A stretch of DNA of 64,000 nt from Symsagittifera roscoffensis (lineage: Eukaryota; Xenacoelomorpha; Acoela; Convolutidae): contig NC_087069.1 of assembly GCF_963678635.1 (NCBI RefSeq), forward strand, positions 46,828,276 to 46,892,275. The letters run 5' to 3'. Below are positions 24,029 to 34,811 of this stretch, piece after piece. The notes under the pieces are model-generated. The model was not told the origin of the DNA, searched no databases, and was given only the letters and a program-made list of their open reading frames with translations. The position numbers and the translations under genes are program-made. The number at the start of each line of letters is the position of its first letter. The stretch's first letter is position 1.

Positions 24029-24221
24029 TAAAAATTGATTATAATTGAGTTTCCTTGTCAGTGTCCACAAAAGTGAAAACAAATCGATTATAATCAATTA
24101 AAAAATGGGTTATAATATAACTGTTTTTCGAGGCAACAAAATCCTTTTTTCATCCATTATAATCGACTTTTTTTTCATTTTCGTGGACACTGACAATGAA
24201 ACTAAATTATAATCGATTTTT
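24029..24221. mobile_element. Hairpin MITE family D with TATAATCGAT arms
   Basis: A 190-bp near-perfect inverted repeat. The left arm runs AATTGATTATAATTGAGTTT then TTGTCAGTGTCCAC; the right arm is its reverse complement from GTGGACACTGACAATG to AATTATAATCGATTTTTT. The arms are about 45-50 bp. The arm motif explains the scattered TATAATCGATTATA clusters elsewhere in the window. Confidence 0.65.
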
Positions 24222-24368
24222 TCCACTTAACTGAGTTAACGAATTTCAACACACATTAAGTCTTTTCTATGTTTTAAACTAAAGTTGGTTACGTTGCTTA
24301 CCTGTTGTTCAATTTAATTTTTTCTGCCTAACTTTGATAATTTTGTTCCTTTCAACAATTTTGTAAAA

Positions 24369-24500
24369 TTAATAGAAATGTTGGGGGGGCTGAAGTTGGA
24401 GGTCGAATAATCCGGCTTCCATTCCCCCCCCCCCCCCCCCCGTTGAGTGGGGAGGGGGGAGGGGAGCAAAAGGGCAAACTTTAGGGGTGGGGGGGGACAT
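24369..24500. repeat. Poly-C/poly-G tract region
   Basis: A homopolymer C run of about 20 bases flanked by G-rich text (GTGGGGAGGGGGGAGGGGAG). Any frame across it is low-complexity and not a gene. Confidence 0.6.
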
Positions 24501-25196
24501 AACGGAATCTTTTTGCAAATTGAGTTTATGTTTAGAAATAGCTTTGCAAAGTTTCCGCATAACTCACTTGATAAATGTAGAAATTCTTGCTAAATTTTGC
24601 ACGACGCGCAAAACAAAAAAAAAGTGGAAAAAAATCCATTTTAATGTGATTTCCTACTTATTATAAAATCCATTATAACGGATTTCAAATGAATTATAAT
24701 GCATTTTGTTTTGCCGAGAAAAAATGGAATTAAATCAATTTTTAGTCCAATTTTATTGTCTGAACGTAGCATGGGAATCGATTATATTTACAACTTTATA
24801 GACAACGAAAATCCATTATATTAGATTTTTTTCACTTTTCTTAAATGCGGGTAATAAAACCACCTTCTTCTGGAGTTTTATGGATTTTGAGCAAACTAGT
24901 TTACAAAAGAACAACAATTATAATAATCGAAAAATTTTAAAAAAAATGTGTTATGTTTGGTATTCATGGTAAAAACAAACTAGTCAGCTAAAAGTCTAAC
25001 AAAACTCTAGATAAATTCCCAGGAATTAAAAGCTGATCTTTTCGCACAAGACAATATCCAGTTACAAGTTGGTCCCCAGTGGTTCGTGCGGCAGGCTGAT
25101 TGAGCTTAATTATTTGTGGAAGGAGATTAATGATCCCATTTTTTACGCACTGAAGTAGCATGATAAACATCACAGTAAAACTTAACAGTTGACAGC

Positions 25197-25600
25197 AGGG
25201 GTGGATTTAGGGGGAGGGCGGACTTTGTACTATTTTAAGATATCAATTTTTGGCTGACTGGCCTTAAAATTTTCCAAAATATACTGCCTTTGAGGGGAGG
25301 GGGGTGCGAAAAAACGCGATTTTTGGTGACCAATTTTTGGCATAATTTTTCAAATTTTTGCCTCCGGCGCAGAAAATTTGGCTAAAACAGGGTCTTCTTA
25401 GTGCTTTGGTAGAGCCCGGAAAATCAATTAATTCGTCCTAAACAAAAAAAGGTCGACAAAATGTTTGAAACTTTTTTGAAAATCCACCACCCCCCGCGCA
25501 GTTTTCTGCGAATTTTTTTTCGGTAAGCAATTGGAAGGTTTTGACCATAAGTTGCGGTAGTCTCAAACTCACGACGATCTAGTCCATCGCTCTATGACCG
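25197..25600. mobile_element. Family C-like element, decayed copy
   Basis: Starts CAGGGGTGGATTTAGGGGGA, the family C end, and later has a C-rich inverted stretch (TCCACCACCCCCCGCG at about 25485). The right terminus is not clear. It lies beside, and in the same sense as, the intact copy at 25623. Confidence 0.45.
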
Positions 25601-25622
25601 GAAAAGTTAGGATGAACGCAAT

Positions 25623-25779
25623 CAGGGGCGGATCTAGGATCTTCTAGAGGAGGTTTTTGAAAATTTTGTCGACCTTCTTTTTGACAACGCAGGGGGTGGA
25701 TTCCCTGATAAAAAAAAATTCACAAGAACCCCACCCAACCCCACCCCACTCCCACAGCCCCCCCCCTAAATCCGCCCTG
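25623..25779. mobile_element. MITE family C, copy 1 (hAT-like, 8-bp TSD)
   Basis: A 157-bp element starting CAGGGGCGGATCTAGG and ending CCTAAATCCGCCCTG, its inverse. It is flanked by AACGCAAT (25615-25622) and AACGCAGT (25780-25787), an 8-bp target duplication with one difference. The CAGGGGCGGAT terminus and 8-bp duplication are typical of non-autonomous hAT-like elements. Confidence 0.75.
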
Positions 25780-25787
25780 AACGCAGT

Positions 25788-26584
25788 ATGATCAAAAAGG
25801 GATATACCTGATTAAATACTGAGTTTTAAAAAAAGTTACCTCAATACAAATACTTCGAAAAGTAAATCAAAAAAGGGCGCTATCATACTATTGATGCCCA
25901 ATGAACAAAAGATTGATTTTTCTTCATCGGTGATTGATTTTTTTTCATCGGGGATTGATAATATGATAGCGTCCTTGATAATATGATGATAATATGATAG
26001 CATACTAATAACAAGCCGCAGCCAAGGTGGAAGACAATTTCTCTTCATTTTCGCCGGTCGCCGACAACCTTTTTTGATGGCGCTGCTCGTGGTTGCAAGT
26101 GCTTAATCTGCAAAGTCTTGAACACAAATTTGTACAAAAATTCTGACAACCACCCCTCAGTTAGTGGGAAAAAAAACTAAGTTTTTCTGTTTTTTTACCA
26201 GGAATTTTTGAAATTTTGACATTAAAACTGAGCGTTTGAAAAAAGTATCGTGGTTTTTTGCAGAGTAAAGTTCATAATACATATAAAACAAAAAAAAATA
26301 CAAAATTAAGTTCATACAAAAAAATAAAGGTCAGTTTTGTTTTGATGTGTGTAAAAAATTCAGTATGAACTACAAAAAAAGAAAACAATGTCAACGCCTA
26401 TGAAAAAATATATATTTGATAAGCTATTTAGATGAGAATATATTGAAAATGGGATGAAAATTTCTTTTGAAAAAATTGAAAGAATAAACTGATAAGAACC
26501 AAATTCTTTCAGTTATAACCAATTAAAAATCAGTTTTGGTACATTGAAATTTCATGATATTCAGATTTTGTTGAGACACACTAT
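25788..26584. other. Non-coding, AT-rich
   Basis: No supported gene. A short tandem reading ATTGATTTTT.TTCATCGG and GATAATATGATAG lies at 25910-26000. Confidence 0.35.
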
Positions 26585-26590
26585 AGTATC

Positions 26591-27096
26591 AGTAGTAGAT
26601 GTTGGAGGTGATCAGCGGGGGGGGGGGGGGGGGGGGGAGGGGTGCCTGCAGACCTACATCTATTAAGATAGGGAATAGAGCATCCGGTCTGCAAGCTATG
26701 TGTTAAGATTGGGTATAGAGTCTATAATGTATTAAGATAGGGAATACCGATGGTAAGGTTTCAGTGTGATGGTAAGAGAAAGAAAAACTAAAATTTTTGT
26801 GCGAAAATGTCTAATTTTTTCGCAAAAATCTCGGCGCGCGTTACCTAGTTGGGAACAATTAATTGTTAATTACTTGTAGATGGTAGAATTGAGATTATAT
26901 ATTTAGTTTTTTTGGCGGATGGTAAGTCAATGGTAAGAGTTTTAGTGCAAAAACTTGGAATTTTTGTCAAAAAAATTTAAAATTTTTTCGAAAAAATCCA
27001 AAACACGTTAAGATTTTGTATAACTTGATCTAATAAAAATTTATTAGATACTTTTACTTTTTATCTATCTGAATCTATTTTGAACCTGCAGAGACT
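26591..27096. repeat. Left terminal inverted repeat of the Polinton
   Basis: Inverse of 39589-40070. It includes a poly-G run at 26619-26637 that is much shorter in the right copy. Near the outer end are three variants of one word: TATTAAGATAGGGAATA, TGTTAAGATTGGGTATA and TATTAAGATAGGGAATA. Confidence 0.88.
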
Positions 27097-28874
27097 TCGA
27101 AAAATTCAAATTTTTTGAGAAAAAATTGCAAAAATTTCAAGTATTTGGAAAAAATTGCAAAAATTTCAAGTATTTGGAAAAAATTGCAGAAACCTCATAA
27201 TTTTGACTAGGGTGTTGTTGCTTTAGATCTAATTTTAAACATATTTTTATGTATAGACTTTAAAAATAAGCTGGGACTGTATTTTAATTGGCATTATTGC
27301 GAGACAATGATACAAAATTTTGAATAAAAAAATGACTTTTTCCACAATTTTTTCTCAAAATTTTTGAAAAACAAGGAAGTTTACCTTAATTTGAGCTAAA
27401 TATTTGGTTATACAATGCTGTAAACACTGAAAAGAAGGTAGCAGAATCAATATTGAAACTTCTAGAAAACAGTGAAAATAATCGTAATTTTTGAGAAGGT
27501 AAAGTAAAAATTAATCAAATTTACCCAAAGTTTTCCATTTTGAACCTTTTATTTTGGTAATTAACTGGTTTTTTATCCAGTTCATGGAGAATTTTAATAG
27601 TAACTTCAATTCAAATGAACATTAAGAGCAATATTTTATGAAGTTTCGAGATCAAACTCCATGCTTCGACTCCTCCTCAGTTTTTTTTCTCAATGATAAA
27701 CCCAATTTTGTACAAAAATCACAACTTGTGAGAAATTTTTTATGTTAAAAATTAGAAATTTCAGATTATTGATAAAAAATGAACAGTTTATTGCTAAAAC
27801 TGTTTAAAATGGGATAAATATTTCCTAAAAATTTGTTCGATATTGGCTCAAATTCAACAAAAACTTCTTCATAACTGATGATTATCTCTCTGTTGCTTCT
27901 GCGACATAACTTTCAAGATTTTTCGTAGAGTTTTTCCATGTTTTAAAGTTATTCTTGCGTTCTGTTCAATACTTGTTTTCGCTATTGACCACACTTTACT
28001 AGAAAATTTAGTCAAAACTGGAGAATTTAGGAGGAAAATAGTATCAATTGAACGAACAATTTGCTGGCAGAGATGAAATTAGAACTGATACCGTATGATT
28101 ATTACAATAAAAATTGTAAATATCTTCTTCAAGGTTCAGTTGCTATCGTAAACTATAAGCAAAAATACAACTTTGGGATCAATAACTATCACTTCTCTTG
28201 CAAAATAGTTATTAACTCGCTTTTTATTCTTAATTTATGATGGAAATTTTCTCAAAAATATCCAAGTGAGAAAGAATAAGTGCTAGTTAAAGCATTCAAA
28301 AATATATCTACAAAATGAGAATATAGAGGTGTATTTTTACGATCTAAGATCAAATTAGGAGCAGGTCTATTAGTTATAATCTAAAAATCTCCGGAAATAT
28401 GCAAGGGAACCTAGTTCCTAACTTCTACAATATAAAAACTTCTAAAAGAGCGAGTCTCAAAAAATTGATTTAGCAAAGCAAATCAAGGTGCAAACTGGAA
28501 CAATTGTGTAATTCTCCGATTTTTATTATGAAAAAAAACTCCATATAGTAAAAATGTAGTAATGTATTGTATATAGTGTTGTATATTGTATGTAGTATTA
28601 TGTATGTATGTAGTATTGTGTATTGTATATAGCAAGAAAATGTAGATCTTGAAAGCAACTTTTTGATTTATGCTTTATGTACCTTCTTCCAAAAGATGTC
28701 GAATTGGGTTTGCTTCACAAAAATTATCCTCAAAACATTTGATCTTTCATACAAACTACCTAATATATCAAATGATAACAAAATTTTCTAATTAATATAC
28801 GCAAAAAATGAATAAAAGTAAATAAAAACAGCAAAATAATTAACCAATTGATTTTAACGTGAAATAAAACCAGA
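27097..28874. other. Polinton left interior, no gene seen
   Basis: AT-rich with no credible coding region. Short near-identical tandem phrases (AAAAATTGCAAAAATTTCAA) lie around 27120-27190, and a TGTAT/TGTAG microsatellite-like patch at 28545-28635. Confidence 0.45.
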
Positions 28875-28945
28875 ATGGATATGCTATTTAACCTAGTTGA
28901 AATAAAAATCATCCAATCTAACCAGGAATTTTTCAAAAGTATCAA

Positions 28946-29166
28946 CCAATCAGAATCGCGCATTAATTATAAGGAATTTTTTATCTTTTCTGATATCAAC
29001 CAATCAGAATCGAGCTTCAATAGTCATGTAATTTTCAACAAATTCAATGTCCACCAATCAGAATTGAGCTTCAAAAGTCATGTAATTTTCAACAAATTCA
29101 ATGTCCACCAATCAGAATTGAGCTTCAAAAGTCATGTAATTTTCAACAAACTCAATGTCAACCATT
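28946..29166. promoter_or_regulatory. Five 54-bp repeats, each with a CCAAT box
   Basis: CCAATCAGAAT occurs at 28946, 29000, 29054 and 29108, with a fifth degenerate copy (CCATTCAGAAT) at 29162: an exact 54-bp period. CCAATCAG is the canonical NF-Y box of animal promoters. Because 54 is divisible by three, a 122-codon frame stays open across the array (28875-29243, repeating HQSELSFKSHVIFNKFN). I read that frame as a by-product of the repeat, though a repeat protein cannot be excluded. Within the Polinton. Confidence 0.5.
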
Positions 29167-29546
29167 CAGAATTGAGCTTAAAAGTCATGAAATTTTCAAG
29201 AAATTTAATGTCAACCAAAAAAGTTGAGCTCTTCTTCTCATGAATTTTTCAACAATTTCTTTAAAATTTGTAGATTTTGAGGATACTTTCACAGGCATTA
29301 TTTGTGTTAATAACCAATCAGAATGAAGTATTCACAGTTTTTAAAAAACTTTGTAGATCAGAACCAGACTATGTTTATGAAGCTTCTTAATCAATAAATT
29401 TCTTTGAATTTTTCCAACATAACTAAGGTTTGAAGTTTGATACCCTAGTGGGATAAATGAGATTTCTTGTCTAGTTTATATTGTTTTTTCGATATTCCAA
29501 TCAAGTTTTGAAATTTTGATCAAAATTTTTTCGATTTGTTCTATTT

Positions 29547-30019
29547 CTAAGCAGTGAAAAACAAAAAAACCAAAATATACGTTTTTATCGTCTTCTTTTT
29601 AGTATATTGTAGTATAAACAACCGGAAGTCTATTAAATTTGGATAAACGATCAAAAGATATTCTGACAAATCTGGATTTTGTATTTGTATCAAATTCAAA
29701 ACAGTAATCGAATTGATGTTCCTCATCTCCAATTTCTGTTTCGTAGGCTCTTCCATTGTTTTGTTTTTTACTGATCGACCACTCAATCTGAGTTAACTCT
29801 TCTAATTAAAAATATTGTTGATAAATCTGACAGTACTCTCTCTTCTCTTTTGCAATCTCCTCTCCATCTTTTTAACAAAACTATTGAACTTTCTGTGTTT
29901 CTATACAAGTTAAAACTAATACAATCTCCATCAACTTCATCTGTCCACCACTCTTGTAGTTTTTTGTAGCAGTTCAATTTTAAAATCTGATAAATGTTCA
30001 ATTCAGACACTGAAAACAC
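29547..30019 (-). other. Unassigned coding-like region of the Polinton
   Basis: Open stretches on the - strand encode moderately charged sequence (KLQEWWTDEVDGDCISF, VLLKRWRGDCKREE) preceded on the + side by a CCAAT-like word. No domain is recognised. Part of the fossil element. Confidence 0.35.
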
Positions 30020-30566
30020 TTTTGATCGAAACGTTTTTCTTACCGAAATAATGAAGAAACTTAAAAAACTCGAATTGTTTTATCATTTTTAAAGTATTTT
30101 GCAGTAACAGTCACCGTAAATATTTTTTAATTATTTAGAGTCTAATTAGTTTCAAGGAAATTCATGTAGCCAATAAAAACCTCAAATTAAGGCAGAAAAA
30201 AAATTGAAAACAACCAATGAAATTCAAAAAATCTAAAAAAATAATGATAATGTTTTCAACTAAATAAAAATTCTCCCTGTAATTTTCTTAAATTGAGGCA
30301 AATTTTAGCTAAATTTTGATGAAAACATTTATTAAATAAATTTATCTGTAATTTAATAAACAAATACTGGAAAATCATTTCATAATTGGTTAGTGTTAGT
30401 GTTTTTTGTCAATTTCGATTAAATTGTATGTTTTGTCTGACTTTTCCTCAGACAAAACATACATATTTTTGATTCAAATAGTTTTGAACCAATAATATCT
30501 CAATTACCAAACATGCAAAACATCACAAAGCTTTACTGAGGTTTACAATTATCAACAAACAAAGTC

Positions 30567-31082
30567 TCACATTATTTGGGACAGTTCTTTGAATTCATTC
30601 AAAGTATAGTTGACATATGGAACTTGCTTCAAGTCTTCATTTTCCTTTGCAGTGAAGATTAGAATCTGAATGTAGGATGGCTTGCTCACGTTGTACTTCT
30701 TGATTGTGACACACACCCTCCTCATGTTGTACATTGCTATTTCATATACTCTATTACAGATGTCGAGCTCCTGATCCATAGTTGATTCTCTGCCAGATTT
30801 GGCTTCATATATAGGTACAAGTCCAAGATTTTCAGCATCGTGAATAACAGTATTCCGTATTGCGGATTTTGCTTCGCCTTCTTTTTCACTAAGATAGAAT
30901 TGTTGAGACTTTTCAAATTGTCCCAAATCATTTATTTTTAATAGTTGAAAGCACGGTTCCAAGCATATTTTCCCCTTGTAGGATTTTTGGAACCAAACGA
31001 ATCTCCCAATTTTTTTTTGATTTTTTGAAGATTCAATATAGTTGGAACTATCAATTTTTCTCGAGTACATTTTGAAGAACAA
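30567..31082 (-). CDS. Unassigned 171-aa Polinton ORF
   Basis: An uninterrupted frame of 171 codons with normal composition: basic N-terminus (MFFKMYSRKIDSSNYIESSK), a central segment LVPIYEAKSGRESTMDQELD and a C-terminal half YNVSKPSYIQILIFTAKENE. It has no signal peptide or membrane segment. It does not match a Polinton core protein that I can recognise. The start lies about 80 bp from the CArG-box array at 31165-31210, and the + strand ORF at 31275 lies on the other side, so the array could serve both. The length and composition make a real gene likely; function unknown. Confidence 0.55.
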   Translation of the reverse strand: MFFKMYSRKIDSSNYIESSKNQKKIGRFVWFQKSYKGKICLEPCFQLLKINDLGQFEKSQQFYLSEKEGEAKSAIRNTVIHDAENLGLVPIYEAKSGRESTMDQELDICNRVYEIAMYNMRRVCVTIKKYNVSKPSYIQILIFTAKENEDLKQVPYVNYTLNEFKELSQIM

Positions 31083-31164
31083 ACTGATCAGATGAGGAGA
31101 AATGAGAGAAATGACTTTGAGATTAAATGAAAATGGAAGTAAGCAGTATGAGTCATCGCCATTT

Positions 31165-31210
31165 CCATATATGGAAGTAGTACCAAATATGGAAGGATTT
31201 CCCTATATGG
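31165..31210. promoter_or_regulatory. Three CArG boxes spaced exactly 18 bp
   Basis: CCATATATGG (31165), CCAAATATGG (31183) and CCCTATATGG (31201) are two perfect and one near-perfect CC(A/T)6GG box, each followed by AAG. CArG boxes bind serum response factor/MADS proteins in animals. They lie between a - strand ORF (start 31082) and a + strand ORF (start 31275). Confidence 0.6.
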
Positions 31211-31234
31211 AAGCTGCGTAGGCGTTACTACTAC

Positions 31235-31241
31235 TATATAA
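31235..31241 (+). promoter_or_regulatory. TATA box for the 31275 ORF
   Basis: TATATAA, 25 bp beyond the last CArG box and about 34 bp before the ATG at 31275. The arrangement CArG x3 - TATA - start is a compact animal-type core promoter. Confidence 0.5.
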
Positions 31242-31274
31242 CTCCACCATTTTCTGCAAAAATCAATTTTCCCA

Positions 31275-31900
31275 ATGGCAGCTGCTATGTGTCAAGCTCT
31301 TCCCAGCTTTTATTCAGATTATAATAGTAAATCATTGTTTATTTCTGTTTCCAACGATTTTTACGAAAAATACATAGTAACCCAAGATTATTGCGTCTCT
31401 ACTCACAAATCTTTCTGTTCCTTGGGAAATTGCAAATTTCATATAATTTTAATTGGAAACTCCCTTAGCCAAATTCTTCAGAGATTAGACAAATATCAAT
31501 ACATATATCAAGAAATTGATTGTCTTTACACTTTGTACAAGCACAGATTCTTTTCGAGTATTATCACATCAGGTGGGGAATTCTTCAATCAGCTTAGTTG
31601 TTGAGTTCAGCATAATTTACGATGGAAAGGAGCAGAAAAAACAACAAGCGTATCAAGGAAACGACTTGTTCGCAAAAAGTTCAAAAAACATTATCTAAGT
31701 TCTAATCAGAAACCTGCATCTGCGCAAACTCTTGGCTCAGCTTTTTTAGACAGAATTCGAAAAACTCAAAACTCAAAATATGAATCTGATTTGTTCACAA
31801 AATATGAATCTGATTTGTTCAAAATAATTGATTGTTTTATTGATGGTTATGGTTCTGTAAATAGTGAGCGTGTCAGTTTTTCTATTATATTTGATTATTT
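31275..31900 (+). other. Unassigned coding-like region of the Polinton
   Basis: Begins MAAAMCQALPSFYSDYNSK just downstream of the CArG/TATA promoter. The following sequence is cysteine-containing and coding-like (VTQDYCVSTHKSFCSLGNCK). No family is recognised. It is part of the fossil and does not look whole. Confidence 0.45.
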
Positions 31901-31969
31901 CTTCATAAAAATCTAGTCAAGGTTAATTAAATTTCAATTCAAATGCTTTTCAACGTTAAATTCATGTTA

Positions 31970-33060
31970 CGTTTTTTACAATATGCAAAAAATTTGATTA
32001 CTTTATACAAAGATGCGTATTTTACAGAAAGTTTGTTGCAGAACGCAAATTTTTTCATATTTTTAATTGTATACATTTGCAAAACCTAACTTCTTTTTTC
32101 TTATTGTTTAGAAATTATCAGTATTGATGAGTTCGAGTGCTTTTCCGTATCTTAATACACTGTTTTTCTGATGTTTTTGATTTAGATACGTGCAAAAATA
32201 GATTTTTCACTGATCAAACTTAAAACAAAGAAATTCTAAAACATTATTTTTTAGCATTGCAAGAAAATCTTGTAACGGTTTTCTTTAAAATGCGAAATAA
32301 TACAATGAAAGTTTTCTTAATTTGCGAGATTTTTCTTGATTTTGTAACAAACATGCAAAAAAATTATGAAAATTTTTGCATTTTGCAAAATTTGTAATGT
32401 TTTTTTTTTTAATATGCAAAATTTTTTGAGAAAATTTTTGCACGATGCAATTTTTTTCATGATTTTTCAAAACATATATGCAAAAATCAAACTTCTTTTT
32501 TTCTTATGCAAATGCGAAAATTGCAAAATTTTATTGTAAAAAACTTGTTAAATTAATGCTAAAATTTTTTCTTAATTGGTCACTTTGAGTGCTATTCCCT
32601 ATCTTAATACATTGTTTTTCCGATATTTTTGATCAATATACATGCAAAAAACAGATTTTTGGATGATCAAAATTAAAACAAAGATTTTCATTTATTTTAA
32701 TTTTTAACAGTGCAAGAAAATCCTCTTTCAGTTTTCTTTAAAATGCGAAAATATTTAATGAAATTTTTCTTAATTTGCGAGATTTTCCTTGAGTATGCAA
32801 ACAAATTATGAAAGTTTTTGAATGGTGCAAAAATTAATGTAAAGTTCTTAACATGCTTCCAAAAATTGGTTTATTTTTTTTTCTGCCATCTTTCTAACAA
32901 AATTCTATAAAAGTATTTACCAGATGCATAATTAGTTTCATTTTTAGCAAAATTTTACCTTTGAAATTTCTTAATAAAATTTTCTATGATCTCTTTGTTC
33001 CTATCTGTTGAAAATAAATTTACTAGATACAAAAAAATTTAATTAAAAAGTACAAGACAG
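31970..33060. repeat. Internal direct repeat of the Polinton, two copies
   Basis: Bases about 32130-32480 and 32580-32830 are direct repeats offset by roughly 450 bp. Both contain a version of the terminal-repeat word (TATCTTAATACA(C/T)TGTTTTTC at 32148 and 32600) followed by GATCA-AAA-TTAAAACAAAG and GTTTTCTTTAAAATGCGAAA. No coding region is supported. Confidence 0.55.
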
Positions 33061-33072
33061 TAGCCAATTTAT

Positions 33073-33566
33073 TTACAAATCAAAGAGCTGTCGAGCAGCT
33101 GAAGAATTTTGCAAGTTCTCAATGGAGCGCAAAGCTGGTCTTGCCTCCATCACTGGTGGTTCGCTGACTGGAGTTGTTGACTCAGAGAACCCCTCATCCT
33201 CTTCGATGGTAATTGGGTTGTCCACAGATCCCTCTTCCCAAGGAAAGAGGAAATCGTCGAATGGTTGAGCCACATATCTAGAGTCAGGAATTTCGGCGTA
33301 GTTAATTCCCACATGATCGGCCACTTCATTCCCATCATTTGCAATTCTCCAAGTTGATTCTCTGTAGGAGGTACTTGCGTTATACGATGTTCGTTGAAAT
33401 CCCTGCGCATCACTTCCACCGTATGCCAGACTTGGATTGGGATGTCCATTCGTGCCAGAAAAACTCCACAAACTGTTTCTCGCACTTGGATTTGTACTAA
33501 ATCAGCCAAAAATTCCACCGAGAACATAAGGTTGTTGTTTTGTACTGAGAAGATCATTTTGAGCAA
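33073..33566 (-). other. Unassigned coding-like region, acidic product
   Basis: Two overlapping open frames on the - strand. The longer-lived one is rich in Asp/Glu/Ser/Pro (EEGSVDNPITIEEDEGF, TTPVSEPPVMEARPAL) and could be an intrinsically disordered regulatory or structural protein. The upstream frame begins MIFSVQNNNLMFSVEFLADL. Which frame is expressed cannot be told. A CCAAT-box cluster lies about 220-350 bp upstream (33788-33922). Part of the fossil element. Confidence 0.4.
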
Positions 33567-33787
33567 TAAGTTGAGTAAATGAGTAAAAACAAGTTTACAG
33601 TTGAGAGGGAGAAAGTTGACGGTGGTTAAGTTGAAATTATTGTATTTAGAGCTGAGAGAGGAGGTAGTTGACGGTAGTTAAGCTGAAAATAAAATGATTT
33701 TTAATTAAGAGAGAGGGGTACCTTCAACTGAAATGTGTGGGTTTAAACAATCAGAATGAATTTTATTTATATGGATTGTAGTCGTGT

Positions 33788-33922
33788 CCAATCAGATTTT
33801 AGTTTCCTTTTATGGAATTCTTATACAATACTCGTGTCCAATTGGAAACAACGCTCCATTTTTACACATTGTCGTTTCCAATCACAAAAATGGTCATTTT
33901 TGTTCAAGTTATTGTATCCAAT
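33788..33922. promoter_or_regulatory. Second CCAAT-box cluster (four boxes)
   Basis: CCAAT words at 33788, 33838, 33878 and 33918 (CCAATCAGA, CCAATTGG, CCAATCACA, CCAATCAGAGG), spaced 50, 40 and 40 bp, each preceded by GT or TATT-like text. They lie upstream of the - strand region 33073-33566. Confidence 0.45.
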
Positions 33923-34134
33923 CAGAGGAACCTTTCAAGGACTTAAGTCTTCCAAATAATCAAAAATGTACACAAAAGCAATCGCAAAAATAAATGACCA
34001 AAAGTTGTTTGCTGTAAAAATAAGAAGTATTGCCGATATAAGTAACAAAAGAAGAAAAATTAAGAAAATTAGCATCTCTGCAAGTCTTCTCATCAAGTTA
34101 ACTGAATTTTTTGTGTATAATTGATGAGAAATTG

Positions 34135-34680
34135 CTAATTTTTCAGCAGATATTCAAGTTCTTTGATTTTGATGTAGATTTGAGACGATAACTCAAAGTT
34201 GATGAATTTTTCAAAGAAAATCTCTGGAAATCCTATACCAAACCTGATCATGCAAGATTTTGAACTTTGAAAGTTCTTAAAAAAATGGAGAAATAAAGAA
34301 TTTTGCTGGGGAGTTTTGACAAATTTGGGAGTTGGATATGGAATAAAAAGAGTCTTTGAAATATTATCGTACGACTTTTTTATTAACTTCCAATTTTCTA
34401 AAATGAATAAAATTTCTTTTCTAGTCAAGTGTATTTCAGCAGTAAGTTTATAGCTTTGATACGCAATATGTGAATCAAAAACAAACTCTTTAATTGAGTA
34501 AGTTTCCCTAAAGAGACCTTTACCGAGTCGAATAACTCTATTTTGGACAATATAAACGTCCAAAAAATTGTGAAAAAAGTAAGAATCTACATCTATTTCA
34601 TCAATAATGAAATCACACGGAATATTTTCTTTTTTCTTGTAGAGTAATTCGAGGAAGTTCAAATGCTTTTTAATTGACAT
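34135..34680 (-). CDS. Unassigned 181-aa Polinton ORF
   Basis: An uninterrupted frame of 181 codons (MSIKKHLNFLELLYKKKENI ... ELEYLLKN). It is rich in Phe, Ile and Lys, with segments such as FIIDEIDVDSYFFHNFLDVY and LTRKEILFILENWKLIKKS that look alpha-helical and soluble; no signal peptide. I recognise no family. It is transcribed away from the polymerase, and an inverted CCAAT box (GATTGG at about 34737) and the CRE array (34812-34937) lie upstream, so it probably shares a two-way promoter with the polymerase region. Confidence 0.55.
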   Translation of the reverse strand: MSIKKHLNFLELLYKKKENIPCDFIIDEIDVDSYFFHNFLDVYIVQNRVIRLGKGLFRETYSIKEFVFDSHIAYQSYKLTAEIHLTRKEILFILENWKLIKKSYDNISKTLFIPYPTPKFVKTPQQNSLFLHFFKNFQSSKSCMIRFGIGFPEIFFEKFINFELSSQIYIKIKELEYLLKN

Positions 34681-34811
34681 TCTTCAAAAACGAAAACTTT
34701 GGATCTAAAGTTATGACTAGAAACTGCTTAGTTCTGATTGGTTGAGAATTTTTCTGGAAAATTCTAGAATTTTCCAAAAACTCTAGAATTTTCCAAGGAA
34801 TAACGTGGTGA

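Noticed and set aside
24369-24560. 63-codon - strand frame with Pro/Gly runs
   Set aside because: Generated by homopolymer C/G tracts.
28540-28640. TGTATTGTATGTAG repeats as a possible CRISPR-like or telomeric array
   Set aside because: Simple microsatellite without spacers; the host is eukaryotic.
28875-29243. 122-codon + strand frame encoding HQSELSFKSHVIFNKFN repeats
   Set aside because: The frame is open because the 54-bp CCAAT repeat is a multiple of three; start and end do not look like a gene. Kept only as a caveat to the regulatory reading.
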